Positions 21,316 to 32,600 of a stretch of 64,000 nt of DNA are shown here, in pieces. Origin of the DNA: Alectoria sarmentosa (Eukaryota; Ascomycota; Lecanoromycetes; Lecanorales; Parmeliaceae); the NCBI GenBank assembly GCA_009733775.1, contig WOGZ01000104.1:1-64000 (forward strand). Reading direction: 5' to 3'. Under the pieces are notes generated by a model, which saw nothing but the letters and a program-made list of their open reading frames with translations, was not told where the DNA came from and did not search any database. A program made the translations under genes and the position numbers. Numbering within the stretch: the stretch's first letter is position 1; each line of letters opens with the position of its first letter.

Positions 21316-22017
21316 TCAGTTGTCGGCTTCTCTTTCTAGAAAGCCGGGGTCATTCTCGACCCTACGCTCAAACTTTGTCCACCAGTCTTGGAAGCTTTTC
21401 AATGGAACGACTTCCTGCCCCCCTGTAATTGTAGTTCCAGCAAAGCTAGCGAGAAAGTTGAAAGCATTCTTGATGATGCGTTGCGCCAATGCCTTCGTCA
21501 ACAGCGGTGTGGGTCTGTGCAGCTGACTTCCGGCCGAGGCCAGAGCCGTAGAGGATGCCAATCTTGACGCTTCTATGGACTGGAGCTGTGATACGATTGT
21601 CGCAGCTGGCTCGATTGATATCCCAATTGTAGTCTCCCCAGCAGTAGTGCCTGTGGCGCCATTGGTCGTTGTCGAGGATGAGTCCACGTCAGTCATTTCA
21701 TCCTCCACAGGATCCAGACCGCTATTCGTTCCGTAAGGAGCTGGACCAGCGGCACTGACTCGAAATATGGCGCTCTGCTTTTCTGTTCCTAATGCACCCA
21801 GCAACTTGAACTCCGCTACCAGTCCAGGGAGCTGTATGTAAACGCCAGCTAATGTGCCTTCTGGGAGAGTAGTACCGGGCAAAAGGAACACAACCAAATG
21901 TGAGAAGATCGGCAGAGACGTGAATGTGAAGGCATACTGCGTATCAGAGACAATGATAGGGTTTGTGAGGACTGGCCTGGAAGGAAGAATGAGGCCGAAT
22001 GGCGAGGTCGCAGACAT
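21316..22017 (-). CDS. OPI10: OPI10/Hikeshi family protein
   Basis: A single exon of 233 aa from the Met at 22017 (SATSPFGLILPSRPVLT). Upstream in-frame sequence has no ATG. The family features are the N-terminal FGLILPSRPV...QYAFTFTSLPIFSHLVVFLLPGTTLPEGTLAGVYIQ and the C-terminal FNFLASF....VVPLKSFQDWWTKFERRVENDPGFLER. Hikeshi carries Hsp70 into the nucleus during heat stress in animals. The yeast relative Opi10 was found through inositol excretion. The middle is a Thr/Ser-rich linker (about residues 115-150). It is divergent from the Nudix gene, 367 bp apart. Confidence 0.9.
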   Translation of the reverse strand: MSATSPFGLILPSRPVLTNPIIVSDTQYAFTFTSLPIFSHLVVFLLPGTTLPEGTLAGVYIQLPGLVAEFKLLGALGTEKQSAIFRVSAAGPAPYGTNSGLDPVEDEMTDVDSSSTTTNGATGTTAGETTIGISIEPAATIVSQLQSIEASRLASSTALASAGSQLHRPTPLLTKALAQRIIKNAFNFLASFAGTTITGGQEVVPLKSFQDWWTKFERRVENDPGFLEREADN

Positions 22018-22384
22018 GGATCCCTCACGCAGATGCGAGGGCGAGCGACCAAACACAAGCCGTGATTCTGGAGTCCCGGTCGAGTTGAGATTGCAAGATC
22101 AAAGACTGCTCGCACAACGAAGACAAGAGAGGACGTGCGATGCCCTTTTAATTGGGGTATGCAAGAAATGACGTGTCACAAGCGAGCGCTTATCAGTAAG
22201 CATGTCCGTGAGCCTTTTCACAAGCAGCAAGTGCTACCAATCAAGTGCTACGTTTATATACTGGACACCAGAACAGCAGATTGCTGTAATATTAAATTGG
22301 CCTGGTGTTGGGCAAAAAAACAAAGCAAAGTGCGATGAAAGACACGCACTTCAAGCTCGATTCAGGGAGGACGAGCGACGCAAA
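22018..22384. promoter_or_regulatory. divergent upstream region, OPI10 (-) and Nudix gene (+)
   Basis: The 367 bp between two divergent start codons. No specific element was identified. The promoter role is inferred from position only. Confidence 0.35.
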
Positions 22385-23385
22385 ATGAAAACCAATCTTG
22401 ATCTTGTCAATGAGTGTGACAAGTACGTTGGTCCCAATCTACATCAAGTATGGCAATGCTAATTACCCGCAGCTTCCCCTACTATGAGAATGACCCAGAA
22501 GAATACACCAGGCTCCGCTCGACCTGCTGGGAATTCCATCTCGAAGGAGGGTCCGGTCCCTACGGATACATACAGCAACCTGTGGTGGAGAGGATACCCT
22601 GGGACCCTAACGTCTGGCAAATTGACAACGAAAAAAGATGGATTACGCCCGCACCAAAGCGCTACACCCATACTCAGGAGAGTGTAATAAGGGAGACACT
22701 TGAAAAAGCCAAGACAAGAGACGTCTTCCAGATACTGAGAGGCTGGCGGAACGAACTGTACCCCGTTCATGGACCGTACAGTAGCAGAAAGCCAATGGTG
22801 AGCATGGAACGTGCAGGCAGTGCCTTGTTCGGCATCAACACCTACGGGGTGCACATGACCGCCTATGTGAACACGGCCCAGGGGATGAAGATCTGGGTGC
22901 CAAGGAGAGCACGCAACAAGCAGACATATGGCGGAATGCTGGACAACACCGTTGCCGGGGGAATCAGTACGGGAGAGGGGCCATTCGATTGCATGGTAAG
23001 AGAGGCCGCTGAAGAAGCATCCTTCTCGGAACAGCTTGTTCGCTCGAACGCGAAACCTTGCGGAACAGTATCATATTTCCACATACGAGATGCAAGAGCT
23101 GGTGGTGAGGCAGGCTTGCTGCAGCCAGAGTGCCAGTACGTCTTCGACATGGAGATTGGCGTGGAGGTGAAACCGAAGCCCGGTGATAACGAGGTGGAGG
23201 ATTTCTATCTGTGGACTGTGGACGAAGTGAAGAGAGCGTTGGCAGAAGGGCAATTCAAGCCCAACTGCGCCATGGTACTTTTGGACTTCTTCATTCGACG
23301 TGGGATATTGACAGCAGAAAATGAGAAGGATTATGTAGAGATCGTTTCGAGGCTCCATAGGAAGCTTCCGTTCCCAACATCATAG
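22385..23385 (+). CDS. Nudix hydrolase with N-terminal DUF4743 (YJR142W-like)
   Basis: Exons 22385-22422 and 22473-23385 give 316 aa. The N-terminal DUF4743 part (NECDNFPYY, IPWDPNVWQID, RTLE-like helix) precedes a Nudix box at about residues 178-200: GGISTGEGPFDCMVREAAEEAS, matching G-x5-E-x7-R-E-A-x2-E-E. It also has ERAGSALFGINTYGVHMTAYV and IWVPRRARNKQTYGGMLDN before the box. This architecture is typical of fungal thiamine-related Nudix enzymes that act on oxidised or modified thiamine diphosphates. Intron 1 has a GCTAAT branch point and a CGCAG acceptor. Substrate is inferred from family. Confidence 0.88.
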
Positions 23386-23534
23386 ATCTTGCAAACGATT
23401 ACTCCACTGAAAATCCGTCGACCTGTTCTTCAGGCCCTAACGCCAACGCTCCATTGGGGGAATCACTCCAGCCCATGTTTCGCTAAATGAACCAACTTTT
23501 CTTTCCAAGACCCACGCATTCGCGAACGTCTGCC

Positions 23535-24035
23535 TCATTTCTTCATACAAAGGTAGACATAGTCGATCCTCAGCGGCGTAAGGTTTTTATACGGCCCCTC
23601 GATGTAGAGCAGCAGCCCCCCAAACGACACATACACCTTTCTACCCACCCACACCACATCAGCCTCGCCCTTCCTTCCCCCTTCCCCAAAACCGCAAAAA
23701 GAGGCCACTCACATATTCTCATCGTCCCCCTCCTCGAAGCGATAGATTTTCCCATGGCACACGTAATCGTACTCGTCCGCCACGCTGGCCTCGCCCCGGC
23801 CGACGTCCCTCCACCCCTTGCCGTCGTCCTTGCTGCCGTCGAGCGAGAGCGTCGACGCGAGCAGGACCTGCAACCGGTCGCCGAGGTTGCAGGGGAAGAG
23901 CTCCGTGTTGACGTCGAGGGTGAGCGAGGTGTCGCCGTTTTCGGTGTGGGCCGCGAGGCGGGCGACGCGGTCGTATTTCTGCGCGTTGATGGAGGTGAGG
24001 GTGAAGGTGTCGGAGAAGAGGTTGGCGTCGCCCAT
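23535..24035 (-). CDS. RPB8: RNA polymerase I/II/III subunit RPABC3 (Rpb8)
   Basis: Exons 24035-23713 and 23640-23535 give 142 aa (yeast Rpb8 is 146). Blocks seen: LFSDTFTLTSINAQKYDRVAR, LTLDVNTELFPCNLGDRL, ADEYDYVCHGKIYRFEEG, and across the 72-nt intron KVYVSFGGLLLYIEGPYKNLTPLRIDYVYL near the C-terminus. It is a shared small subunit of all three nuclear RNA polymerases and folds as an OB-type beta barrel. It is convergent with the Nudix gene, 149 bp apart. The exon is very GC-rich with codon use like its housekeeping neighbours. Confidence 0.93.
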
Positions 24036-24261
24036 GGTTTGGGAGGTTGGGTGGGATGGAGGTGGGGTTCAGTTGGGGGGTTCTTGGAAATCTTTTGGGC
24101 GGAGCAAGGAAAGTCTTGGCGCTGCAGGTACTCGCTTCTGGTTCTCAAAAAAGTGACTGGTTTCTCGAAGCTTATTCGCTGGAGCGGCCAAGCTTTCTTA
24201 TGTAATAGAACATCAAAACATCCAAATCTTCAACCAACCTTTTTTGCTCCGCCGTTGTTTA

Positions 24262-25256
24262 AGGGTGGTGATAGGTATACACCACTTTTTGATAGATGTA
24301 CACCCCCCTCTCGGCTAGGTAGATATAGGTTAATCAGGCGAGTAAAACTACGAACGCCAAAATCCTGAGAGTAGACCCTCGGCGCAACCCACATTTGCAG
24401 CGATTATCTTATCTATCAATCTGGGTGAAGTCATCGGTGTGCTTTTCATTCCGCCGCGCAGTCTATTTCAACAAATCAATTTATCTCGGTTTATTACTCG
24501 CTGTCGCTATCGTTATCGCATTGTCATTGTGATCAGATAATTATTGCAGCCGTGCAATCAGGTAGCCATATAATCACTGCAATCGTGTAGTCAAGTAGTC
24601 AGGTAGTCAAGTAGTCAGGTAGTCAAATAGCCGGATAATCAAATAGTCAGGTAGTCAGATAGTCAGATAGTCATTGCAGCTATTGCAGTTCATTGTAGCC
24701 GTGTCGTTATTGCAGCCTTGCAGTCAGGTAGCCAAATAACCAAGTAGTCAGGTAGCCAAATAACCGGATAGCCAGATAATCAGATAGCCACTGCAGCTAT
24801 TGCAGTCCATTGTAATGTTGAAATATTCAGGTTGAATGGATTTATTAATTATTCTCTTAAAGCTCCCCTGGAGCGAACCCTATATACAATATTAATCATG
24901 TGGTTGGCATGGCAACAGGCCGGAGGAGGCTGGGAATCAACCATCTTTTCAACATGTAGTCGTGTCGCCATTGCAGCCTTGCAGTCAGATAGCCAAGTAG
25001 TCAGGTAGCCAGGTAGTCAAGTAGTCGGGTAATCAGATAGTCAGGTAGTCAGGTAGTCAGGTAGTCAGGTAATCAGGTAATCAGATAATCCAACTCCTTA
25101 TCGTTGCGAAGGCCTATTTGATTACATATTCCACTTTTTTCAAGAATTCCAAAAAGGGCCATGCGTCGGTAGAGGCATACAAAATAGATGGGGGTGTACA
25201 TGTATCAAAAAGTGGTGTACATCTATCAAAAAGTGGTGTATACCTATCACCACCCT
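24262..25256. mobile_element. 995-bp non-autonomous DNA transposon with inverted ends
   Basis: The left end begins AGGGTGGTGATAGGTATACA and the right end is its reverse complement, with about 40 identical bases at each end. The right arm carries one extra copy of the CACTTTTTGATAGATGTA segment. The element is flanked by TGTTTA at 24256-24261 and again at 25257-25262, which fits a 6-bp target-site duplication. Inside there is no transposase frame. Most of the interior is a short-period array of TAGTCAGG(T)TAGTCA-like units (about 24545-24800 and 24980-25092). A smaller element sits within it. Confidence 0.8.
24816..24954. mobile_element. 139-bp MITE-like insertion nested in the larger element
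   Basis: Begins TGTTGAAATATTCAGGTTGA. Its end is the reverse complement of TGTTGAAAAGATGGTTGA, so it has imperfect 18-20 bp inverted ends. The surrounding TAGTCAGG array stops at its left edge and resumes at its right edge, which suggests insertion into the array. A target duplication is not clear (TGTAA against TGTAG). Confidence 0.5.
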
Positions 25257-25262
25257 TGTTTA

Positions 25263-26407
25263 ATCACAATAGTTGATAAAGTCAATGCACATGGCCCGAA
25301 GTCAAAATTTCTGATCGTTCAGATTCGTACTTATTTAGAGATCGACAACGTTGAGCAATGCGTTTCCGGTCGCTTTTGGTAAAGTGTACATCAAGTTAGG
25401 CTGGGCGAAGCCAAGCGTAACCCCGACTGTACTCTAGCCCAGCTCCAATTGTCTGAGGGTCGCTCTGACTCGAGAAAAAGCCTGGGCGGCCGGAGCCCGC
25501 TCCAGCCTTTTCTTGCATTATTACACTATATGATTTGACCGGGCTGAAAATAATCTAATCCCCGTCACGAGACCTGCGTTCAAACTCTCCGGTAATAAAC
25601 ATCGTCAAGCAACTTGGAATCTCCTCTTCTACCTTTTCAGTGCTGAACCCAGAACATCGAGCTCGGGCGGGGTGCGAAGTCAGTTGCAAGAAGATCACAT
25701 GTAACAGCGCACGAACCTCGGTGTTCAGACTTTCCATCTGGGCTGTATTCTGTGGGAAGTGGTGAGCGCTCTCTCTCTCTCGTCCCGCGTCACGCTGGCT
25801 TCGATTGCAAATGACTAGTGTTTATTCCTTACTATCTTCCGCAGCTACCTTGTTATTAAGTAGACAAGATAGCTCCTGTTGTTCCCGTTCCATCACAACA
25901 AGGAACTCGGGCCCGGTTTTTTTCAAGTTGGGTCGGCCGAAGATCACCCGAGAGACTTTTCGCTGCTACGTAAATTCCCAATCATTGTTTTTTCGAGGAC
26001 ATTTTTACTATAAGACCTACAGCACTTTAAAAGTGGTACAATTCTGTGATACCAAAAGCCAAAAACTTTGGTAGCATGTTAATTATGGCAACATCGTGAG
26101 TTGAATCTTTCCGCGGTTTGCCGAGTGGTCTTATTTAAAAAACCGGCATGAGCAGTGATTCCTCGCTTATTCCGTTCTGATTTGTTTAGCTTGTTGATTT
26201 GATTGGCCCGCCCATTCAATGGTTTACACATCCAAGGCGCCACGACTGTCCTCTTGAGCGTTAGAGTCAATCGTCAATGTCGAACGGGACTGCGAGTGAA
26301 GATGTATAAATAGCTGGGCCTCCCAGCTCAGTTCGATCCCTCCTTCCATTAGCAATTCTACTACAAAGTTCTCTCCCAAAAAGCCCACGAGAAGAAATCT
26401 CGAAACA
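25263..26407. other. intergenic, no gene seen
   Basis: About 1.1 kb between the transposon and the secreted-protein gene. No frame here is longer than about 110 codons and none matches a family I know. The right end holds the TATA element and pyrimidine-rich leader of the next gene. Confidence 0.5.
26305..26312 (+). promoter_or_regulatory. TATA box of the secreted-protein gene
   Basis: TATAAATA lies 96-103 bp before the start codon at 26408. A pyrimidine-rich stretch and a CGAAACA context precede the ATG. The fit to a strong, regulated fungal promoter is inferred. Confidence 0.55.
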
Positions 26408-26984
26408 ATGCTCGTCAAGATGCAACTCGGCCTCATTCAACTTCTCATTGCTATATCTCTCGTTCCTCATGCGGCAGCTCTTCAAACCATCTACTTTGGG
26501 ATAATCGGCTCCTCCGCCGGGTACGTGTTTTCCGAGATATTGTCCTTCAAATCGTCGGTTGCAAGATGTATCTTTCATCGTCGGACGCAGCGTTCTTTTC
26601 ACCTACTGGTCCTCTGAAAACCAGACCACTGGCTTACAATCCCCTGACAGACCAGGCGACTGCATCGCCTGGTTCTCGGACAGCGATCCCTGTGCCGACG
26701 GGGCCACCGATTTCGGTTATGCCTTCTGTGCGGGTAACTTTTGCAACGAAGACATCACCATTCTGGGTCACCCAAACATCACCTTCACCGGTTGCCATCC
26801 CATTACCAGCCAATCAACTCCCGACTATTTGCCCTCCGGAGTCGCGGATAATGGTGTGCATGCGCTGAAGTGCAAGCCCGCGTCGAACCCACCAGGGTCG
26901 CTATACGGCGCCGACGCTACGTGCGAACCTGATGAAGGCAACCCAAACGTGGGATTCGTAAATATATACTCGTATTGCTCATAG
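26408..26984 (+). CDS. small secreted cysteine-rich protein
   Basis: Exons 26408-26520 and 26591-26984 give 168 aa. Residues 1-25 look like a signal peptide (LGLIQLLIAISLVPHAAA, cleavage after about ALQ). The mature part is acidic and carries Cys in DCIAW, DPCADG, FCAGNFC, TGCHP, LKCK, ATCEP and YSYCS: eight in all, an even number suited to disulfides. There are two N-x-[ST] sites. The single intron is 70 nt. Its first 28 bases closely follow the introner-like 5' end (GTACGTGTTTTCCGAGATAT, then TGTCCTTC). The splice choice is set by phase (intron length 1 mod 3) and a GACGCAG acceptor. It could be an effector or wall protein; no known family was recognised. Confidence 0.7.
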
Positions 26985-27665
26985 ATCGAGGCTTGGAAAG
27001 GGGTGGAGGATGGAAGGGTTGTCAATGTATCCAGCTGATGGAGGGGATAATATGCAATCTATGGCGAGAAATATATAGACCCAGCGGGAGATGTTGGGTT
27101 TGGGCTTGAATATTTCGGAGAAATATTGAACGTTTTCCATATGTCACAGTAAAGTAACATACCTGTTTAGGTGTCCCTCCATTAACAGCCTCGTAGGCTT
27201 CCTCTATCCAGCTCCGTTAATCCAATATCTTTGCGGGTATTGTATCACCGCCTCGAGTGGGGGTTTTCCGCTTGTATCTCCAGAAGCCTCGCCTCAATTT
27301 CTCTTGATCGGATAGAATTGGCACAGGTTCGTATTGGTCTTACAGATTGCACAGATTGCAATTCAATCAACTAAGGTGGCAGCAGAAGAGGCAGCACATT
27401 GTTGAAGCTTGCCTTCGAGATTGCAAGTAACGCTCGCAAGACGGAGCGCACCTGGGGGGGAGTCAAGAAAGTCTTGGCTTGGTGGCTGGTGAGCAAGCCC
27501 CAGATTTCTTTTATAGACTTGGTAATTTTTGAAAAGTACCTAGAGGTATTTGGTGCTAGTGGGGCGGCTAAGAACTTTTGGTGTAGTACTGTATGCGCGG
27601 GCCAAGTACTACGCATAAATATAAAGTAGAACAAGCATCAATCAACATCAGTACTGTTCGAGGCC
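26985..27665. other. intergenic
   Basis: Noncoding sequence between the secreted-protein gene and the NACHT-ankyrin gene, both on the plus strand. No repeats or RNA genes were seen. Confidence 0.45.
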
Positions 27666-30600
27666 ATGGATCCCTTTTCCTTAGTTGTCGGAATCTCCGG
27701 TTTGGTTGCCTTATCAGCATCAGTATTGAAATTGACCCAGCAATATTTTCATGGGATCAAGCACGCCGGCGAGGCTGCCTCTGAGCTTCAGCTTCTGCAC
27801 GACGTCCTTTGCCATCTTGATAGGTTTCTCCGTAGCGACAGTGCCAGAAGGCACTCGTTTGATGATACGTCACTTCTGGTGTCCAGCACGAGTGCATGCA
27901 GAAACAAGCTGGAGGTCCTTTACAAGAAGTTAGATGCTGCCGCAAAGGGTCGCGTGCTCCGAGCCTTATGGCCACTGAACGAGAAGGAACACCGTCAGTC
28001 AGTGCAAGAAGTAAGGGCAGTTACCCAATGTATCCATTTTGCCATGACAATCGATGGATGGTGAGGCTTTGGTGGTCTTCTGGGCTCCCAGGCTCGATCA
28101 AAATCTGACTTTATAAGTGCGCTACTTTCGAAAACGTCCGAGGAAGTCACTGAAGTCTTACGAAAGCATTTGGAGACTTTCCAAACCTTGACGGAGATGA
28201 CAACATCACTCGAGCTTTCAGTCAAAGGTAATCTGCCAACTTATACGGTGATTTGCCCCAGAATGGAGACGTTTCTTTGGGCCCATGCATCTTTCAGCGC
28301 TTGTCTTTTGGTTGTGGCTCTTGCAAAATGTAGCCATCCAACTTTTCTTTGGCCCTCGCCATGCATAGAACTCACATACAAATGATATAGAGCAGACCCG
28401 GATACTGCAGAACGATCACAAAATCCAGGAACGCGAAAAAATCCTGGACTGGATCTCGACTGCTGATAACGAGAGCAAACACAACGCCATTCGGATGCCA
28501 CGGGTAGCAGGAACGGGTGAGTGGTTGACGGAGACCGAAGAATTCAAGACCTGGCGCATGAGTGTGGAGTCACCCAGCATGTTATGGTGTACGTATCGAC
28601 GGAATTCTTGTCTACTCTTTCGGATCGAACCCTGAGTCTTGGGACATGTCTTAAAAATGTCCGCTGTTCAGATCTATTATAAGGCTCGATGTACCCCTCG
28701 AACGGGCAGTGCTGATTTGGAACTTAGGCCATGGCATCCAAGGTTCTGGAAAATCCGTTATGACGTTTGTTCAACTCTGTAATAATTCTATCTACAGACT
28801 CTGACATAAGCTAGCTCTCTAGTAATCGACCGATTAAGAGATGATCACGTTGGCCAGAAAGTTGCCATAGCGTTCATATACTTTGATTATCGAGACCGGG
28901 GAAGTCAATCGCTGGAGAATGTGGTCGCAAGCCTTCTACGTCAAGTTACTTCTCAGAAGTCCATACTTCCAATACCGCTAGTTGAGCTCTACACGAAGCT
29001 CAGGGAGCAAAATCGAAAGCCCCAAATACAAGATCTTGAGCTCACACTATTGCACGTCTGCCAAGACTTCGATCAGGTCTTCATTCCTATTGACGCTCTT
29101 GATGAATGTGACGAGGCAATGAGGCGGATACATTTTCTGCCTTTCCTGGCTACATTGCAAAAAACCCCAAGAATTCGGCTGTTTGTTACTAGCAGACCTT
29201 ATCCAGAAGATATTTGGAAGGCCTTGGACCCAGTCCCTCAAATTAGTGTGCAGGCCAGCGATGCGGATTTGAGGAAGTACTTGCGAAGAAGGATAGAAGA
29301 TAGTGGCAACGCAGACATCATTGACGAGGATTTCAGGCAACGTCTCATTGAGACAGTCACAAAAGGTGCTCAAAAGATGTATACCAACCATTTTTTTCGG
29401 CTGGCTGTATTCATTTTCGTACAGCGTCTAACTTTCGATCTAGGTTCCTGCTACCCGCCTTGCAGATTCAGTCTATTGTCAACGAGCCCACTATTGGGGA
29501 GATGGAAGATGCAATTGAAGCTATGCCGCATGACCTGCACCAGGCCTTCTACCAGACACTTGCAAGAATCCAAAGGCAGCCAGATGGTCGAAAACGACTG
29601 GCCATGAACGTATTACTGTGGATATCTTACGCCCACGGTTCATTGACTGTAGCAGAATTGAGAGAAGCAATGGCTGTCAAGCCTGGAAATACCTCCTTAG
29701 ACCCAAGACGTCGACCATCACAGAATATGATGATAGATTGTTGCATGGGGTTAGTAACGGTTGATCGCGAGAGCTCCAGTATCCGTCTGGTACATTATGC
29801 GTTGCAAGAGTTCTTCCGAGACCAACGAGAAGAATTATTTCCCTCGGGAGACGACCAAATTGCTGATATTTGCATTCACTATCTTTTGTTCGACGAGCTC
29901 GTCCGCGGTTGTTGCGAGACCGAAAATGAAATCGTGCGTTTAATGACAAACTTTCCCCTTATTCGCTATGCCTCAAGCTACTGGGGTCATCATGTGCGAT
30001 CTTCACACTGCCACCGAATTCACGGACTGACACTCGAATTACTTCACTCTCCTCCCCGCCGAGCTCTCTCCATCCAGATACAATATTTCTCACGGGGACT
30101 TCGGGCTGAATATTGGGAGCCAGATGAGGTGACCAGTCACAATGCTTTCCAATATGCTTGTAGCTTCAGGCTAGAAAGCGCAGTATGCAATATGTTTGAG
30201 TCGGAAGACATTGACATTGATGCCGCAACCCACATCGGTACTACTGCACTGATCCGTGCTGCCTCTTCTGGCCACGTGGACCTGGTAAAATTACTTATGA
30301 GTCGAGGAGCAGACCCTACGAAGGCGAACTGGTACGGCTCAGTGCTTCACTGTGCTGCCGAAGCAGGACAGTGCGAAAGCATCAGGTATCTATTGGACAG
30401 CGGCATGAACATTAACTTGAGAGATGACTTCGGACGTACTCCCTTGCATTGCGCAACAGACCAAAGACATATATTGGCTATAGAACTACTATTGGACAGG
30501 GGCGCAGATCCAAACGCACGGGACCATGAAGGGATAATGTTGATTCATGATGCCGCTCAAACAGGGGATGAACGACTAATGCGAAGACTGCTGAGGGATG

Positions 30601-30890
30601 AACGGGTTGATGTCTCAGCAACCACAGTCGGAGGACAGACGGCCCTTCACTGCGCTGCCATAGGGGGTCATGCTAAAATTGTCTGCATGCTGCTTGATGT
30701 GGGCGTTGAAATAGATGCAAAAGACGGTGGCGGTGGTAGTGCGCTACATCTAGCAGCATCATGGGGAAGAGAAGACGTCGTACGGTTGCTAGCGCAAGCA
30801 GGAGCAAACGGGAATGCCCAGAGTGACCATGAAAGTATTCAGGAGCTACTTCTTGAGCATGGAGCTGAGAAGGGAGTCTTTGAGTATTGA
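27666..30890 (+). CDS. NACHT-ankyrin STAND (NLR-like) protein
   Basis: Exons 27666-28060, 28118-28227, 28391-28588, 28728-28764, 28815-29378 and 29444-30890 give 916 aa with consistent phases. Residues 1-about 200 form a helical fungal STAND N-terminal domain (DPFSLVVGISGLVALSASVL, TIDGCALLSKTSEEV). A linker has MPRVAGTGEWL. The NACHT domain has a P-loop GIQGSGKSVM, Walker B-like FIPIDALDECDEA and LFVTSRPYPEDIW. A winged-helix-like part follows (ISYAHGSLTVAELREAMAV, LVHYALQEFF). Six ankyrin repeats plus a partial one end the protein (for example TPLHCATDQRHILAIELLLDRGADPNARD). Such proteins act in fungal heterokaryon incompatibility and innate-type responses; the trigger is unknown. Intron 3 (28589-28727) has introner-like features. 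Confidence 0.88.
28589..28727 (+). repeat. possible introner-like intron in the NACHT gene
   Basis: A 139-nt intron with donor GTACGTATCG, internal TTGGGACATGTCTT and 3' end GCAGTGCTGATTTGGAACTTAG. It shares the donor, the ACATGTCTT block and the GCARTGCTGA branch context with the family, but the complementary arms have decayed. Confidence 0.4.
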
Positions 30891-32345
30891 TGAACGATTC
30901 TCAGTCAGCTGGAAAGGATAATGTGACGTGCCGATATGAGTTTGAGGATTAGAAGAAAGTCCGGTCTAAAGCTTGCTTGAATCGAGAAGATGTTACCATT
31001 GAGATACTCCCGTCACCTTTTTTTCGACACCTCCGACTGCGGTAAAACATCTAATCTATGGAATTTCAATACCTCTCAGGTCTGTACATGGTATTCGGCA
31101 ATAAGCCCGACTGCTTTGAAAAAAGCCAACGAACGGGAACTCTGCTGAACACGAGTAAGTCAAGCCTGCTGTTGTCGCTTGGAACGGTCAAAGATGATCA
31201 GGTAAATGGGAAGGAATGGTGATGAGCCCGCCCAACTCGCGCTGGACCGATGATCATGAAGACTTTCCCTGCGAAGCAAATCCTATACGGAAAGAGCCAA
31301 AAAGTGGAATCGAAAGCGCTATTGGTGACTGAACGCCGGGTCAAAGACAAGCTCGTAGAGGAGTAGGTAAATTGGCTGTACGAGTCGACAGACCAGTAAC
31401 AACCCAGCCAAGAATTCTGTGATGATGTCCCCCCCCCAAAAAAAGCAAGAAATATCACCCGTGGACCAAATTTTCAAAACTCGTTCGACCCAAATAAATC
31501 AGATTTGGCCCGATAACAGAGCCCGTATCCCCGTCATGTACATTCCAAAAAAGCACGCCGTATACTGTTTGTTGTACAGGCCCATCATCGTCATCATCAT
31601 CCATCAACGTTGTCCGAGATTTTACCATTCGCCATTGTCCTGCTTCCGATCCTTCGACGATTCACATCAAATGCATACCTCATCCCCCCCCCTTTTTTTT
31701 ACTCATATTTGTAGTGTGATATCACCACAGCCCCCTCTAAACAAACAAAAACCTCCTCTCAAAGCCTTCTTTTTCAAACCCCATGAGCCGTTCGTTTCTC
31801 AATTTTTTTTTCTTCTCAAACCCCTTGACACTCACTCACTCACTCACTCACTGTTTTGTTAACAAAGAAAAAGCGTTTACGGGGGGGGGGGACTAGGCTA
31901 AATAAACGACGCGACGGAATAAAATTATTACATATACTTAGGCCGCCGCAAGTGGATAGTAGTAATAGTGGTAAGTAGCAAATGGTAGTAAGTAGTGAGA
32001 TTGCCAGATCTATATATGTATGTATGTATGTACTGACCAGTGTCCAAGTAGACAGACAGACAGCACGAGGAGAGGAAGAAGAAAAAAAGAAAAAAAAAAC
32101 ATGGAGGAAGGCGGGCCAAGATCCAGACGACTGACTATGTATGCAAAAAGGGGGCTCCGAAAACCGGTCCCATTGCCCTCCCCCCCGGCGGTCAGAATTC
32201 GCAAAGCCTATCTGTCGGCCAACCTGAAAAACAGGTGTCCAAGTCAGGGGGGGGGGGGGGGCATCACACACACACACCCGCGGGGGGTTCAATTGTCGGA
32301 AGATGCACATTTGGCCCATTTGTGGGAATTTCCAACTCCGTACAT

Positions 32346-32362
32346 ACTACTACTACTACTAC

Positions 32363-32400
<38 letters not shown>

Positions 32401-32413
32401 TTTACTTACTTTC
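32346..32413. repeat. (TAC)n then (TACT)n microsatellite
   Basis: Six or so TAC units change into about eleven TACT units, with one TATT interruption near 32400. Confidence 0.9.
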
Positions 32414-32449
32414 CACTGAGTGAGCGAACATACATAAAGCGACTCGATA

Positions 32450-32487
32450 TACACACACACACACACTCACACACACACACACACACA
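32450..32487. repeat. (CA)n microsatellite
   Basis: An AC dinucleotide run with one CTC interruption at about 32466. Confidence 0.9.
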
Positions 32488-32550
32488 ATTTAATGGGATT
32501 GGATTGGATTGGGTTGGATTGGATTGGATTGGGTTTTCAATGGGCAACAC

Positions 32551-32595
<45 letters not shown>

Positions 32596-32600
32596 AAGAG
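32551..32600. repeat. (GA)n microsatellite
   Basis: An AG dinucleotide run with AAAG interruptions. Confidence 0.9.

Noticed and set aside
28061..28117. Apparent nonsense codon (TGG TGA) in the NACHT gene
   Set aside because: The stop lies in a good 57-nt intron (GTGAGG donor, CTGAC branch point, ATAAG acceptor) whose removal restores the family sequence TIDGCALLSKTS.
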